Below, piece by piece: positions 5,881-11,624 of a stretch of DNA of 11,624 bases. A program made the position numbers and the translations under genes. The notes below the pieces were generated by a model, which ran no database searches, had not been told where the DNA came from, and worked only from the letters and a program-made list of their open reading frames with translations. The DNA comes from Pseudomonadota bacterium (GTDB taxonomy: Bacteria; Pseudomonadota; Alphaproteobacteria; Sphingomonadales; Sphingomonadaceae): positions 1 through 11,624 of the forward strand of contig JAEZES010000307.1 of assembly GCA_023432995.1 (NCBI GenBank), in the 5' to 3' direction. How positions within the stretch are numbered: position 1 is the first letter of the stretch; each line of letters begins with the position of its first letter.

Positions 5881-7344
5881 ATGGCGTCAGCGGTTCCGGC
5901 ACAGGAAGCGATGCTCGCCGTGCGCAACCCGCGCACCGGCAAGGTGGATTTCGAGCTGGCCGTGTCGAGCCGGGCCGAAGTCGCCGCCAGGGCGGCGCGC
6001 CTACGGGAGAACCAGCCGCAGTGGGAGGCGCTCGGCGTCGAGGGCCGCTGCGGAGTCATGGCCCGCTGGCTCGGCGCAGTGAAGGCGCGCGCCGGCGACA
6101 TCGGCGAGGCCGATGCGGTCGATACCGGCGGGTGCCACACGAGCTACCTCCAGGGCTTCATTACCATGGGCAACATCGCCGGCTGGCTCGAGGATGCGCC
6201 CAAGGCCTTCGCGAGCCTCGAGTGGCGCGGCATGAGCACCTCGATGCCGACTGTCGAGGTCGAGAGCCAGGTCGTCGCCTACCCGATCGTCGGCGTGATC
6301 AGCCCGTGGAACGCGCCGCTGATGCTGGCGCTGCTTGATGCGGTGCCGGCGCTGTTCGCGGGCAGCGCGGTGCTGCTCAAGCCGAGCGAGGTGACCCCGC
6401 GGGTCATCGAGGCCCTGTTCGAGACCGTGCGCGAAGTGCCCGAGCTGGCCGCGGTGTTCGATTACGTCACCGGACCGGGCGAGGTCGGCCAGGCGGTGAT
6501 CGCCGAAGCCGACACGATCTGCTTCACCGGTTCGGTGCCGACCGGGCGCAAGGTCGCGGTCGCCTGCGCCGAGCGGCTGATCCCGTGCAATCTCGAGCTG
6601 GGCGGCAAGGACCCTTGCATCGTCACCGCCAGCGCCGACCTCGAGCGTGCCGCGACCGCGGTGCTGCGCGGCGCGGTCTACGCGACCGGCCAGGTTTGCT
6701 ACTCGGTCGAGCGCGTCTACGTGCACGAAAGCGTGCACGACGCGTTCGTCGGGAAGCTGGTCGAGAAGGCGCAAGCCGTGCGGCTGAACGCCGACGACCC
6801 GCGCGCCGGGCACATCGGCCCGTTCACCTTCGCCCCGCAGGCCGAGATCGTGCAGCGGCACCTCGACGATGCCGTGGCCAAGGGCGCGACGATCCTGAGC
6901 GGCGGCGAGATCGAGACTATCGGCGGCGGTCTCTACCTGCGGCCGACAGTGCTGACCGGCGTCACCCACGACATGCTGATCATGCGGGACGAGACCTTCG
7001 GCCCGTGCATCCCGGTCATGGCCTATGCCGACACCGAGGAAGCGATCCGCCTTGCCAACGACACGCAGTTCGGCCTGACCGCGAGCGTGATCGCCGGCGA
7101 CGTGGAGGAGGCGAAGGCGATCGGCAAGCGGATCAGAGCCGGCGGCATCTTCCTGCAGGACACCTTCCTGACGTTCGCTAAGCTGCGCACCTTCGGTTCG
7201 GACAGCTTCGGCTGGTCGGGCTATGGCGCACCGCGGATCGGGCCCGAGAGCCTGCGCCGGTTCCTGCGCCGCAAGAGCCTCCTGTCGCAGCACGGACCGG
7301 TCGCCGACATCCAGAACGACCATCACCTCGGGAAGCAGGGATGA
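5881..7344 (+). CDS. Aldehyde dehydrogenase family protein, first gene of a three-gene operon
   Basis: A full-length 487-residue NAD(P)-dependent aldehyde dehydrogenase. The start ATG 5881 follows AGGAGAGGA (5867-5875) and gives the normal N-terminus; a longer in-frame reading back to 5458 is a Leu-rich artefact antisense to the Q-rich gene. Catalytic elements are Asn144 in SPWNAP, Lys167 in KPSE, FTGSVPTG (215-222), Glu239 in LELGGKD, Cys273 in TGQVCYSVER and Glu371 in DETFGP. The C-terminus departs from the usual P-x-GG-x-K-x-SG-x-GRE: it reads AKLRTFGSDSFGWSGYGAPR (433-452), then an Arg-rich FLRRKSLL (461-468). I recall this form in a subset of actinobacterial and proteobacterial ALDHs of unassigned substrate. 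The stop overlaps the alcohol dehydrogenase start (ATGA), so translation is coupled. It probably oxidises the aldehyde made by that partner. It is clearly a different subfamily from the ALDH at the left edge. Confidence 0.95.
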   Translation: MASAVPAQEAMLAVRNPRTGKVDFELAVSSRAEVAARAARLRENQPQWEALGVEGRCGVMARWLGAVKARAGDIGEADAVDTGGCHTSYLQGFITMGNIAGWLEDAPKAFASLEWRGMSTSMPTVEVESQVVAYPIVGVISPWNAPLMLALLDAVPALFAGSAVLLKPSEVTPRVIEALFETVREVPELAAVFDYVTGPGEVGQAVIAEADTICFTGSVPTGRKVAVACAERLIPCNLELGGKDPCIVTASADLERAATAVLRGAVYATGQVCYSVERVYVHESVHDAFVGKLVEKAQAVRLNADDPRAGHIGPFTFAPQAEIVQRHLDDAVAKGATILSGGEIETIGGGLYLRPTVLTGVTHDMLIMRDETFGPCIPVMAYADTEEAIRLANDTQFGLTASVIAGDVEEAKAIGKRIRAGGIFLQDTFLTFAKLRTFGSDSFGWSGYGAPRIGPESLRRFLRRKSLLSQHGPVADIQNDHHLGKQG

Positions 7345-8441
7345 GGATTTCCGCAGCGGTCAGCCGGGGCCGGGGCGCGGCGCCGGTCATCGAGGAGCTC
7401 GAACAGGAGGAGCCGCGCGTCGGTGAGATGCGCGTGCGCCTCGTCGCTACCGGCATCTGCCACACCGACCTGCACGAGCACCCGGGCCGACATTCGCCGC
7501 AGCCGATCGTGCTCGGGCACGAAGGCGCGGGAGTGGTGGAGAAGCTCGGCGAGGGCGTGCGGGGGTTCGCGGTCGGCGACCACGTGATCCTCTCGGGCAA
7601 CTCGTGCGGGCGCTGCCCGAGCTGCCTCGCCAACCGGCCGACCTACTGCGACCTGGCGATGCCGCTGTGCTTCGGCGGGCAGCGGCTCGACGGCTCGACC
7701 GCGCTGAGCGGCGGCGGAAAGCCGATCCACTCGCACTTCTTCGGCCAGTCGAGCTTCGCCAGCCACGCGATCGTGCCCGAGCGGACAGCGGTGAAGATGG
7801 ACAAGGACCTGCCGCTCGAGAAGCTCGGCCCGCTCGGCTGCGGGGTGGTGACCGGCGCGGGTGGGGTGATCGAGGCGCTCAAGGTCGGCTTCGGCGACAC
7901 GATCGCGGTGTTCGGCGTCGGCGGCGTCGGCTTGAGCGCGGTGATGGCCGCGCGGCTGGTCGGGGCGAAGCGGATCGTCGCGGTTGACCTCGTGCCCGAG
8001 CGGCTCGAGCTGGCGCGCGAGCTCGGCGCAACCGACACGATCCGCGCCGACGAGGACGGCGTGGTCGAGAAGATCCGCGGCGTGACCAGGCGCGGGGTCG
8101 GTTTCACCTTCAACACCACGACGGTGCCCGATGTTCACACTTGGGCGCTCGAGGCGCTGGCGATGAACGGCACCGCCGGGTTCGTCGCCGCGCCGCGCGG
8201 CCAATGGGCGCCGCAGATGTTCGCCATGCTCGCCGGCGGGCGGCAGCTGCGCGGCATTCTCGGCGGCGACGCGCACCCGGGGCTGTTCATCCCGCGGCTG
8301 GCCGAGTTCTGGCGCCAGGGCCGGTTCCCGTTCGACCGGATGCTGACGTTCTACCCGTTCGCCGAGATCGAACGCGCGTTCGCCGCCGCGCACTCGGGCA
8401 AGGCGATCAAACCCGTGCTGCTGATGGAAGGACCCGCATGA
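7341..8441 (+). CDS. Zinc-dependent medium-chain alcohol dehydrogenase, NAD-linked, aryl-alcohol-dehydrogenase-like
   Basis: A 366-residue MDR-family alcohol dehydrogenase that interconverts an alcohol and an aldehyde or ketone with NAD+. Catalytic zinc ligands are Cys40 (GICHTD), His60 with Glu61 (GHEGAG) and Cys167 (LGCGV). The structural zinc lobe has Cys89, Cys92, Cys95 and Cys103. The dinucleotide fold has GVGGVG (192-197), with Asp216 (VAVDL) at the end of the following strand, which points to NAD rather than NADP. The HTD motif, GHEGAG and the LGCGVVTGAG segment (165-174) resemble aryl-alcohol (benzyl alcohol, XylB-like) and class III dehydrogenases (the AdhC group), so an aromatic or bulky primary alcohol is plausible. 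The start overlaps the ALDH stop and the stop overlaps the hydrolase start, both as ATGA, so the three are made from one message. The exact substrate is unknown. Confidence 0.95.
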   Translation: MRISAAVSRGRGAAPVIEELEQEEPRVGEMRVRLVATGICHTDLHEHPGRHSPQPIVLGHEGAGVVEKLGEGVRGFAVGDHVILSGNSCGRCPSCLANRPTYCDLAMPLCFGGQRLDGSTALSGGGKPIHSHFFGQSSFASHAIVPERTAVKMDKDLPLEKLGPLGCGVVTGAGGVIEALKVGFGDTIAVFGVGGVGLSAVMAARLVGAKRIVAVDLVPERLELARELGATDTIRADEDGVVEKIRGVTRRGVGFTFNTTTVPDVHTWALEALAMNGTAGFVAAPRGQWAPQMFAMLAGGRQLRGILGGDAHPGLFIPRLAEFWRQGRFPFDRMLTFYPFAEIERAFAAAHSGKAIKPVLLMEGPA

Positions 8442-9310
8442 CTCCCGAACTGCGTGCGAAACTCGAGGCCCTGGGGCGGGAGATCGGCCCCGAGATGCTC
8501 GGCGGAACGACCAGGCTGTTCGCCGACATGAACGCCGGGATCGCCCCCGAAACGAAGGTCATGCGCGATCTCGCCTATGGCCCAGACCCGCGCAACCGGC
8601 TCGACCTGTTCGGGCGCGACGGCGCGGCGAACGCGCCGGTGCTGGTGTTCGTCCACGGCGGCGGCTTCGTGATGGGCGACAAGCACACCGAGGGCAGCCC
8701 GTTCTATTCGAACGTCGGCGAGTTCGCCGCGCGGATGGGCTGGGTCGGCGTGCCGATGACCTACCGCCTCGCTCCGGCGAACAAGTTCCCCTCGGGACCC
8801 GAGGACCTTGCTGCGGCGGTCGGCTGGCTGCGCGAGAACGTCGCGCAGTACGGCGGCGACCCGGCGAAGATCGTGCTCAGCGGCCAGTCGGCCGGGGCGG
8901 CGCACGTCGCCGCCTACGTCGCGCACCGGCGTTTCCACGTCGCCGAGCGCGGCGGGATCGCGGGCGCGGTAATGATGAGCGGCATCTACGACACGCTCAA
9001 CACGCCCGCGAACGACTTCCACCGCGCCTACTACGGCGAGGAGCGCGCGATGTGGGGTCCGGCGTCGATGCAGGCCGGGCTGATCAACTCCGAGATCCCG
9101 CTGCTGTTCACCGTCAGCGAGCTCGACCCGGCCGATTTCCAGGTGGCCGCCGCGCGGCTCGCCGGGGAATGGGGCGCGGCGAAGAGCGAGTTCGCGCCCA
9201 TCCACCGCCTCGCCGGTCACAACCACCTGTCGCCCGCGGTCAGCCTCGGATCGCCGGTGACCGACGTCGAGGAACTGCTCGCCGAGTTCGTCGAGCGCGT
9301 GACGAGCTGA
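8438..9310 (+). CDS. Alpha/beta-hydrolase, HSL/family IV-type carboxylesterase
   Basis: A 290-residue alpha/beta-hydrolase fold-3 enzyme expected to hydrolyse carboxylic esters. The HGGG oxyanion-hole motif is at 73-76 (FVHGGGFVMGD), the nucleophile is Ser151 in SGQSAGA, the acid is probably Asp230 (SELDPAD) and the base His261 (LAGHNHLS; His263 is the alternative). MTYRLAPANKFPSGPEDLAA (107-126) is the conserved family stretch between oxyanion hole and nucleophile. There is no signal peptide, so it is cytosolic. The start ATG 8438 overlaps the alcohol dehydrogenase stop (ATGA) and places the fold at normal length; a longer frame running back to 8141 is Arg-rich and antigenic to coding sense, being a shifted reading of the dehydrogenase gene. 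As last gene of the operon it could supply the alcohol that the two dehydrogenases oxidise. Family IV also includes amidase-like members, so 'esterase' is an inference. Confidence 0.93.
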   Translation: MTPELRAKLEALGREIGPEMLGGTTRLFADMNAGIAPETKVMRDLAYGPDPRNRLDLFGRDGAANAPVLVFVHGGGFVMGDKHTEGSPFYSNVGEFAARMGWVGVPMTYRLAPANKFPSGPEDLAAAVGWLRENVAQYGGDPAKIVLSGQSAGAAHVAAYVAHRRFHVAERGGIAGAVMMSGIYDTLNTPANDFHRAYYGEERAMWGPASMQAGLINSEIPLLFTVSELDPADFQVAAARLAGEWGAAKSEFAPIHRLAGHNHLSPAVSLGSPVTDVEELLAEFVERVTS

Positions 9311-9320
9311 CGCGCCTCAT

Positions 9321-9351
9321 CGTCGGATCGCAGGACGGGAAAGCTCCGACG
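9321..9351. terminator. Weak inverted repeat between converging hydrolase and DksA-like genes
   Basis: CGTCGGA (9321-9327) and TCCGACG (9345-9351) pair over seven bases with a 17-base loop, in the 42-base gap between the two stops. There is no T-run and the loop is long, so bidirectional termination is only a possibility; nothing better is visible in the gap. Confidence 0.25.
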
Positions 9352-9352
9352 C

Positions 9353-9676
9353 TCAGGTTTCGCTCGCGCAGGCGATGCACAGCGCCGCCTCGGGCCGGGC
9401 CTCGAGCCGGCCTTCGGCGATCGGCTCGCCGCACCTGGCGCATTCGCCGTAGGTGCCGTCCTCGATCCTCTCGAGCGCCCGGCGGACCGAGGCGATGTCG
9501 TTCGAGAGGACCGCCGCTTGCCCTTCGAGCGCCTCGTCGTCCTCCATCTGCACCGCCCGTTCGGAGGAATCCGAATCCGGCGGTTCGGCCAGGTCGCGCT
9601 CGATGCGCGACAGGCGATCCTCGAGCTCGACGAGCTGGGCTTCGAGCCGGCGCTTGGCTTCGGCGGTGTCAGGCAT
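9353..9676 (-). CDS. TraR/DksA-family C4 zinc-finger protein
   Basis: A 107-residue DksA-like protein. DksA/TraR proteins bind in the secondary channel of RNA polymerase, often with ppGpp, and alter promoter choice. Counting from ATG 9676, a heptad-like coiled coil covers about 3-30, a charged tip region carries DSDSSERAVQ (33-42), the second helix spans about 45-72, and the zinc finger has Cys79-x2-Cys82 and Cys100-x2-Cys103, all four cysteines intact (GTYGECARCGEPI, then CIACA). At about 107 residues it is shorter than E. coli DksA (151) and matches the compact 'DSxDxAxxxExDE' group found widely in proteobacteria. The start is ATG 9676: AAGGAGA (9683-9689) sits six bases upstream, whereas the in-frame TTG at 9682 directly abuts that site. 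The first eight bases overlap the end of the carotenoid-oxygenase gene, so the two are cotranscribed. Its regulatory targets are unknown. Confidence 0.92.
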   Translation of the reverse strand: MPDTAEAKRRLEAQLVELEDRLSRIERDLAEPPDSDSSERAVQMEDDEALEGQAAVLSNDIASVRRALERIEDGTYGECARCGEPIAEGRLEARPEAALCIACASET

Positions 9677-11090
9677 GTGCAATCTCCTTGCTGGCCATCC
9701 AGCTCCCGTGGAACGCCATCGGCAGCGCGAACGGCAGCTTGACCGTGGCGATCGCCGGACGGCTGACGTCGTTGCCGTCGAGGATCAACAGGTCGGTGCG
9801 CTTGTCGGCGAAGCGGTCGACCGCGGCGAGGATGAAGCCGTCGCCTTCGGGTGCGTCGGGCGAGCGCGGCACGAACAGCGGCTCCTGCGCGGCGGCGTTG
9901 TCGAGGTCGTGGAAGCGGAGGTCGCCGGTTTCCCAGTCGATCTGCGCGACGCCCATGCGCGGGAAGTCGCGGAAGGCGAAGTAGCCGATGCGATACTTCT
10001 CCATCGCATAGCGGTCGTCGATCTTGGGCATGTCGCCGAGCGCGCCTTGCACCGGGTGCAGCGTGACCGCCTCCGCGTCGGGCTTGCTGAGATCGAAGGT
10101 GATGCGGGTGATCTGCGTAATCGTCTCGGGCATCGACGGCAGGTTGCCGTGCTTGTCCTTGAAGAAGCAGAAGCAGTTGCCGGGGCTGACCGGAGTGTCC
10201 ACGTGCACGAGGTCGCCCTCGGTGTACGCGTTCATCACGTGGCCCATGACGATCCCGGGAATGTCGAACCAGCGCATCTCGCTGACCGAGCCGTTGCGCG
10301 GCATCACGCCCCACTTGCTCGGCAGGTCCGGATCGTACTGGTAGTAGGCGTCGCCCGCGCGCAGCCGCCGGTCGTCGGCGGTCAGCGGCATGATCGGGAA
10401 CACGAGGTGCTCCCGGGTCACGCCCCAGTCGTGGCTGAGGCCGGGATATGGGGTGTGGAACCACTCCTCGCGGATCAGCCGGCCCTCGCGGTCGAACACG
10501 TGGAGGTTGGCGTCGGTGGTCGGCTCGCCGCGCGCGAACACGCCGTAGCTCCACCACTCGCCGGTCCTGGGGTCGATCTTCGGGTGCGCGGTCAGCGCGC
10601 TGCTGCCGAGCCTGTCGAAACGGCCGACCTCGATCGTCTCGAGCGTCGCCGGATCGAGCCGGTAGGGGTGCGAGTCCTCGCGCAGCATGAACAGCTCGCC
10701 GTGGTGATTGAAGGCGTTGGTGTTGCCCGTGTTGTCGCGCTGCGGCAGGTTCGAGACGCTGGCGTCGTCGGTGTACTTGTTGCGGTACACGCCGTAGAGC
10801 CGCCGCCGCGCCTCGCGCTCGCGCCGCAGCCTTTCGGTCTGCACGTAGCGGCTGCGGAAGCTGACGTGGCCGTTCTCGAACCGGAACATGCTGGCAAGAC
10901 CGTCGCCGTTGAGGATGATGTCGCCCTCGAGGCTCGGGAACTGCCGGTCGGCGCCGGTGCGATAGTAGGCGCCTTCGAGCTCCTGCGGGATCTCGCCCTC
11001 GACCTCGCACTCGAACACGTCGGCTTCGAAGCGCATCGGCATGCGGCTCTGGTGGCCGAAGCTCGCGTAGGGATGAAAAATCTCGGGCAT
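9669..11090 (-). CDS. Carotenoid oxygenase family protein, lignostilbene-dioxygenase-like
   Basis: A 473-residue Fe(II) carotenoid cleavage oxygenase (RPE65/CCD/lignostilbene dioxygenase superfamily), a seven-bladed beta-propeller that splits an alkene C=C with O2 into two carbonyl products. The four iron-binding histidines are His169 (LTAHPKID), His220 (LSHDWGV), His284 (GHVMNAY) and His461 (AFHGSW). Other marks are EGAYYRTGADRQFP (39-52), LNGDGLASMF (60-69) and GVYRNKYTDD (100-109). Length and the YRN-x-x-TDD segment match bacterial lignostilbene and resveratrol-cleaving enzymes better than long plant carotenoid enzymes. The segment GELFMLRED (131-139) has Arg137 where, as I recall, lignostilbene dioxygenases carry a substrate-contacting Lys, while the partner Tyr (Tyr102) is kept; this alignment is from memory. 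There is no signal peptide. The start ATG 11090 follows AAGGTGAGAGAG, and a good promoter lies just upstream. Products would be aldehydes suited to the aldehyde dehydrogenases nearby. A carotenoid or apocarotenoid substrate is the main alternative. Confidence 0.93.
   Translation of the reverse strand: MPEIFHPYASFGHQSRMPMRFEADVFECEVEGEIPQELEGAYYRTGADRQFPSLEGDIILNGDGLASMFRFENGHVSFRSRYVQTERLRREREARRRLYGVYRNKYTDDASVSNLPQRDNTGNTNAFNHHGELFMLREDSHPYRLDPATLETIEVGRFDRLGSSALTAHPKIDPRTGEWWSYGVFARGEPTTDANLHVFDREGRLIREEWFHTPYPGLSHDWGVTREHLVFPIMPLTADDRRLRAGDAYYQYDPDLPSKWGVMPRNGSVSEMRWFDIPGIVMGHVMNAYTEGDLVHVDTPVSPGNCFCFFKDKHGNLPSMPETITQITRITFDLSKPDAEAVTLHPVQGALGDMPKIDDRYAMEKYRIGYFAFRDFPRMGVAQIDWETGDLRFHDLDNAAAQEPLFVPRSPDAPEGDGFILAAVDRFADKRTDLLILDGNDVSRPAIATVKLPFALPMAFHGSWMASKEIAHA
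9683..9689 (-). promoter_or_regulatory. Ribosome binding site of the DksA-like gene, inside the oxygenase gene
   Basis: Reads AAGGAGA on the minus strand, within the last codons of the carotenoid oxygenase and six bases before ATG 9676. It rules out the upstream TTG start and shows the pair is arranged for coupled translation. Confidence 0.7.
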
Positions 11091-11116
11091 CGCTCTCTCA
11101 CCTTGTTATTCAGGGG

Positions 11117-11145
11117 ATTGAACCGTGCTGGCCACGCCTTGGCAA
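11117..11145 (-). promoter_or_regulatory. Candidate sigma-70-type promoter for the oxygenase and DksA-like pair
   Basis: On the minus strand the -35 TTGCCA (11140-11145, five of six to TTGACA) is separated by 17 bases from the -10 TTCAAT (11117-11122, four of six to TATAAT). Transcription would begin near 11110, about 20 bases before ATG 11090. It fills most of the 77-base gap to the divergent SnoaL-like gene, so the two promoters must overlap or be jointly controlled. Confidence 0.5.
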
Positions 11146-11155
11146 GAGCGCATTG

Positions 11156-11161
11156 AGGGAG
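11156..11161 (+). promoter_or_regulatory. Ribosome binding site fixing the GTG start at 11168
   Basis: AGGGAG lies six bases before GTG 11168, an ideal spacing. No in-frame ATG exists upstream in the gap, and the next in-frame ATG (11207) has no comparable site. Confidence 0.7.
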
Positions 11162-11167
11162 AGCAAA

Positions 11168-11624
11168 GTGAGCGAAGACCCATGGCCTGACGGCGTGCCC
11201 GAGATCATGCCGGCCGACGACCGGGCCGAGATCGAGGAACTGTTCGCGCGCTACGCCTGGGGCATCGACCTTGCCGACGAGGAACAGGCGATCGCCACGT
11301 TCGCCGAGGACGCCGAGTTCGACCACCTGTGGCAAGGCAAGGTCAAGGGCCACGCAGCGATCCGCGAGAACCTGCGCAAGCTGTGGTACGACCGGCAGCA
11401 CTGGTGGTACGGGCGCCAGCACCTGATGAACCACTTCATCATGGACCCGCTGCCCGAAGGCGCGCGGGTGCGCTGCTTCTTCCAGATCCTGCAGTGGAAC
11501 GCCGACTACAACACCAACTTCGTGTTCGGCATCGGCACGCGGGATGACCGGCTGGTCAAGCGGAACGGCAGGTGGAAATTCTTCCGGCTGCACGTGAATG
11601 CCTGGACCGCCGTCGACCAGATCC
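11168..11624 (+). CDS. SnoaL-like (NTF2-fold) dehydratase-type protein, C-terminus cut off by window edge
   Basis: The frame opens at GTG 11168 and runs without a stop to the window end, giving at least 152 residues. It has the SnoaL-like 4 / BaiE-scytalone-dehydratase pattern: a helix with IEELFARYAWGIDLADEEQA (22-41), then FAEDAEFDH (45-53), KGHAAIREN (60-68), the central His segment GRQHLMNHF (82-90), and long strands ending WKFFRLHVNAW (136-146). Tyr29, Asp34, His85 and Arg140 fall close to the Tyr, Asp, His and Arg that serve in BaiE-type bile-acid 7-alpha-dehydratases, by my recollection of that family. It is therefore likely catalytic, with dehydration or isomerisation of a ring substrate as best guess. 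Unlike the SnoaL-like protein at 2763-3293 it has no signal peptide, so it is cytosolic. It is divergent from the carotenoid oxygenase with only 77 bases between starts, suggesting shared control. Little sequence should be missing. Confidence 0.85.
   Translation, partial: MSEDPWPDGVPEIMPADDRAEIEELFARYAWGIDLADEEQAIATFAEDAEFDHLWQGKVKGHAAIRENLRKLWYDRQHWWYGRQHLMNHFIMDPLPEGARVRCFFQILQWNADYNTNFVFGIGTRDDRLVKRNGRWKFFRLHVNAWTAVDQI

Noticed and set aside
5861..5881. Six-codon leader frame (MDRRGQ) whose stop overlaps the ALDH start as TAATG
   Set aside because: It consists mainly of the ALDH ribosome site itself; with no repeated codons for attenuation and only a weak GAGG before it, a coincidence is the simplest reading.
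8141..8437. N-terminal extension of the alpha/beta-hydrolase
   Set aside because: The extra segment is the dehydrogenase gene read in another frame, Arg-rich; the ATG at 8438 gives a normal-length enzyme and an ATGA overlap.
9217..11010. 597-codon minus-strand frame over the oxygenase, DksA-like and hydrolase genes
   Set aside because: A shifted frame crossing three genes with clear homology in other frames; composition is Arg-rich and non-protein-like.
9453..11156. 567-codon plus-strand frame opposite the oxygenase
   Set aside because: An antisense shadow rich in Val, Ala, Arg and His with no motif; the minus strand carries the four iron-ligand histidines and two gene starts with ribosome sites.
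10592..11593. 333-codon minus-strand frame crossing the oxygenase start and the right-edge SnoaL-like gene
   Set aside because: It spans the intergenic promoter region and is antisense to a gene with a strong ribosome site and a recognisable fold.

Overview
The window is GC-rich, densely coded bacterial DNA. It looks like an alphaproteobacterium, most probably a sphingomonad (Novosphingobium/Sphingomonas type). The reasons are inference from content: a TonB-dependent receptor with an IVVTG-type TonB box, a lignostilbene-dioxygenase-like carotenoid oxygenase, SnoaL-like dehydratase-type proteins, a TraR/DksA-like zinc-finger protein and a candidate EcfG-type stress promoter. No rRNA, tRNA, CRISPR array, insertion sequence or phage gene is visible.

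Layout, left to right. An aldehyde dehydrogenase missing its N-terminus at the window edge (1-1242) is followed 13 bases later by a YmdB/MacroD-type macrodomain gene (1256-1780) and a terminator-like hairpin. Next come a small soluble protein of unknown function (1930-2184) and a four-helix membrane protein (2318-2761). The membrane protein gene meets, tail to tail with one base between stops, an exported SnoaL-like protein (2763-3293, minus). Across a 108-base divergent gap lies a TonB-dependent receptor (3402-5417), closed by a strong GC hairpin. On the minus strand is a 76-residue Q/R/G/E-rich disordered protein (5467-5697). It is divergent from a tightly coupled three-gene operon: aldehyde dehydrogenase, zinc alcohol dehydrogenase and alpha/beta-hydrolase (5881-9310). 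The operon is followed by a minus-strand pair whose reading frames overlap by 8 bases: a carotenoid oxygenase/lignostilbene dioxygenase (9669-11090) and, downstream of it, a DksA-like zinc-finger protein (9353-9676). Divergent from that pair, a SnoaL-like/BaiE-like dehydratase-type gene (from 11168, GTG start) runs off the right edge.

How the parts may fit (inference). The content resembles a sphingomonad catabolic region: a receptor for uptake across the outer membrane; an esterase, alcohol dehydrogenase and aldehyde dehydrogenase that could take an ester to an alcohol, an aldehyde and an acid; a double-bond-cleaving oxygenase that generates aldehydes; and SnoaL-fold proteins for dehydration or aldol-type steps. 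A lignin-derived or other aromatic or terpenoid substrate is plausible, but the sequence does not identify it. The least conventional part is the 5418-5880 stretch. It holds a protein built from only ten amino-acid types and lacking any hydrophobic residue after Met1, a candidate general-stress promoter, and a 31-base inverted repeat in front of the catabolic operon.
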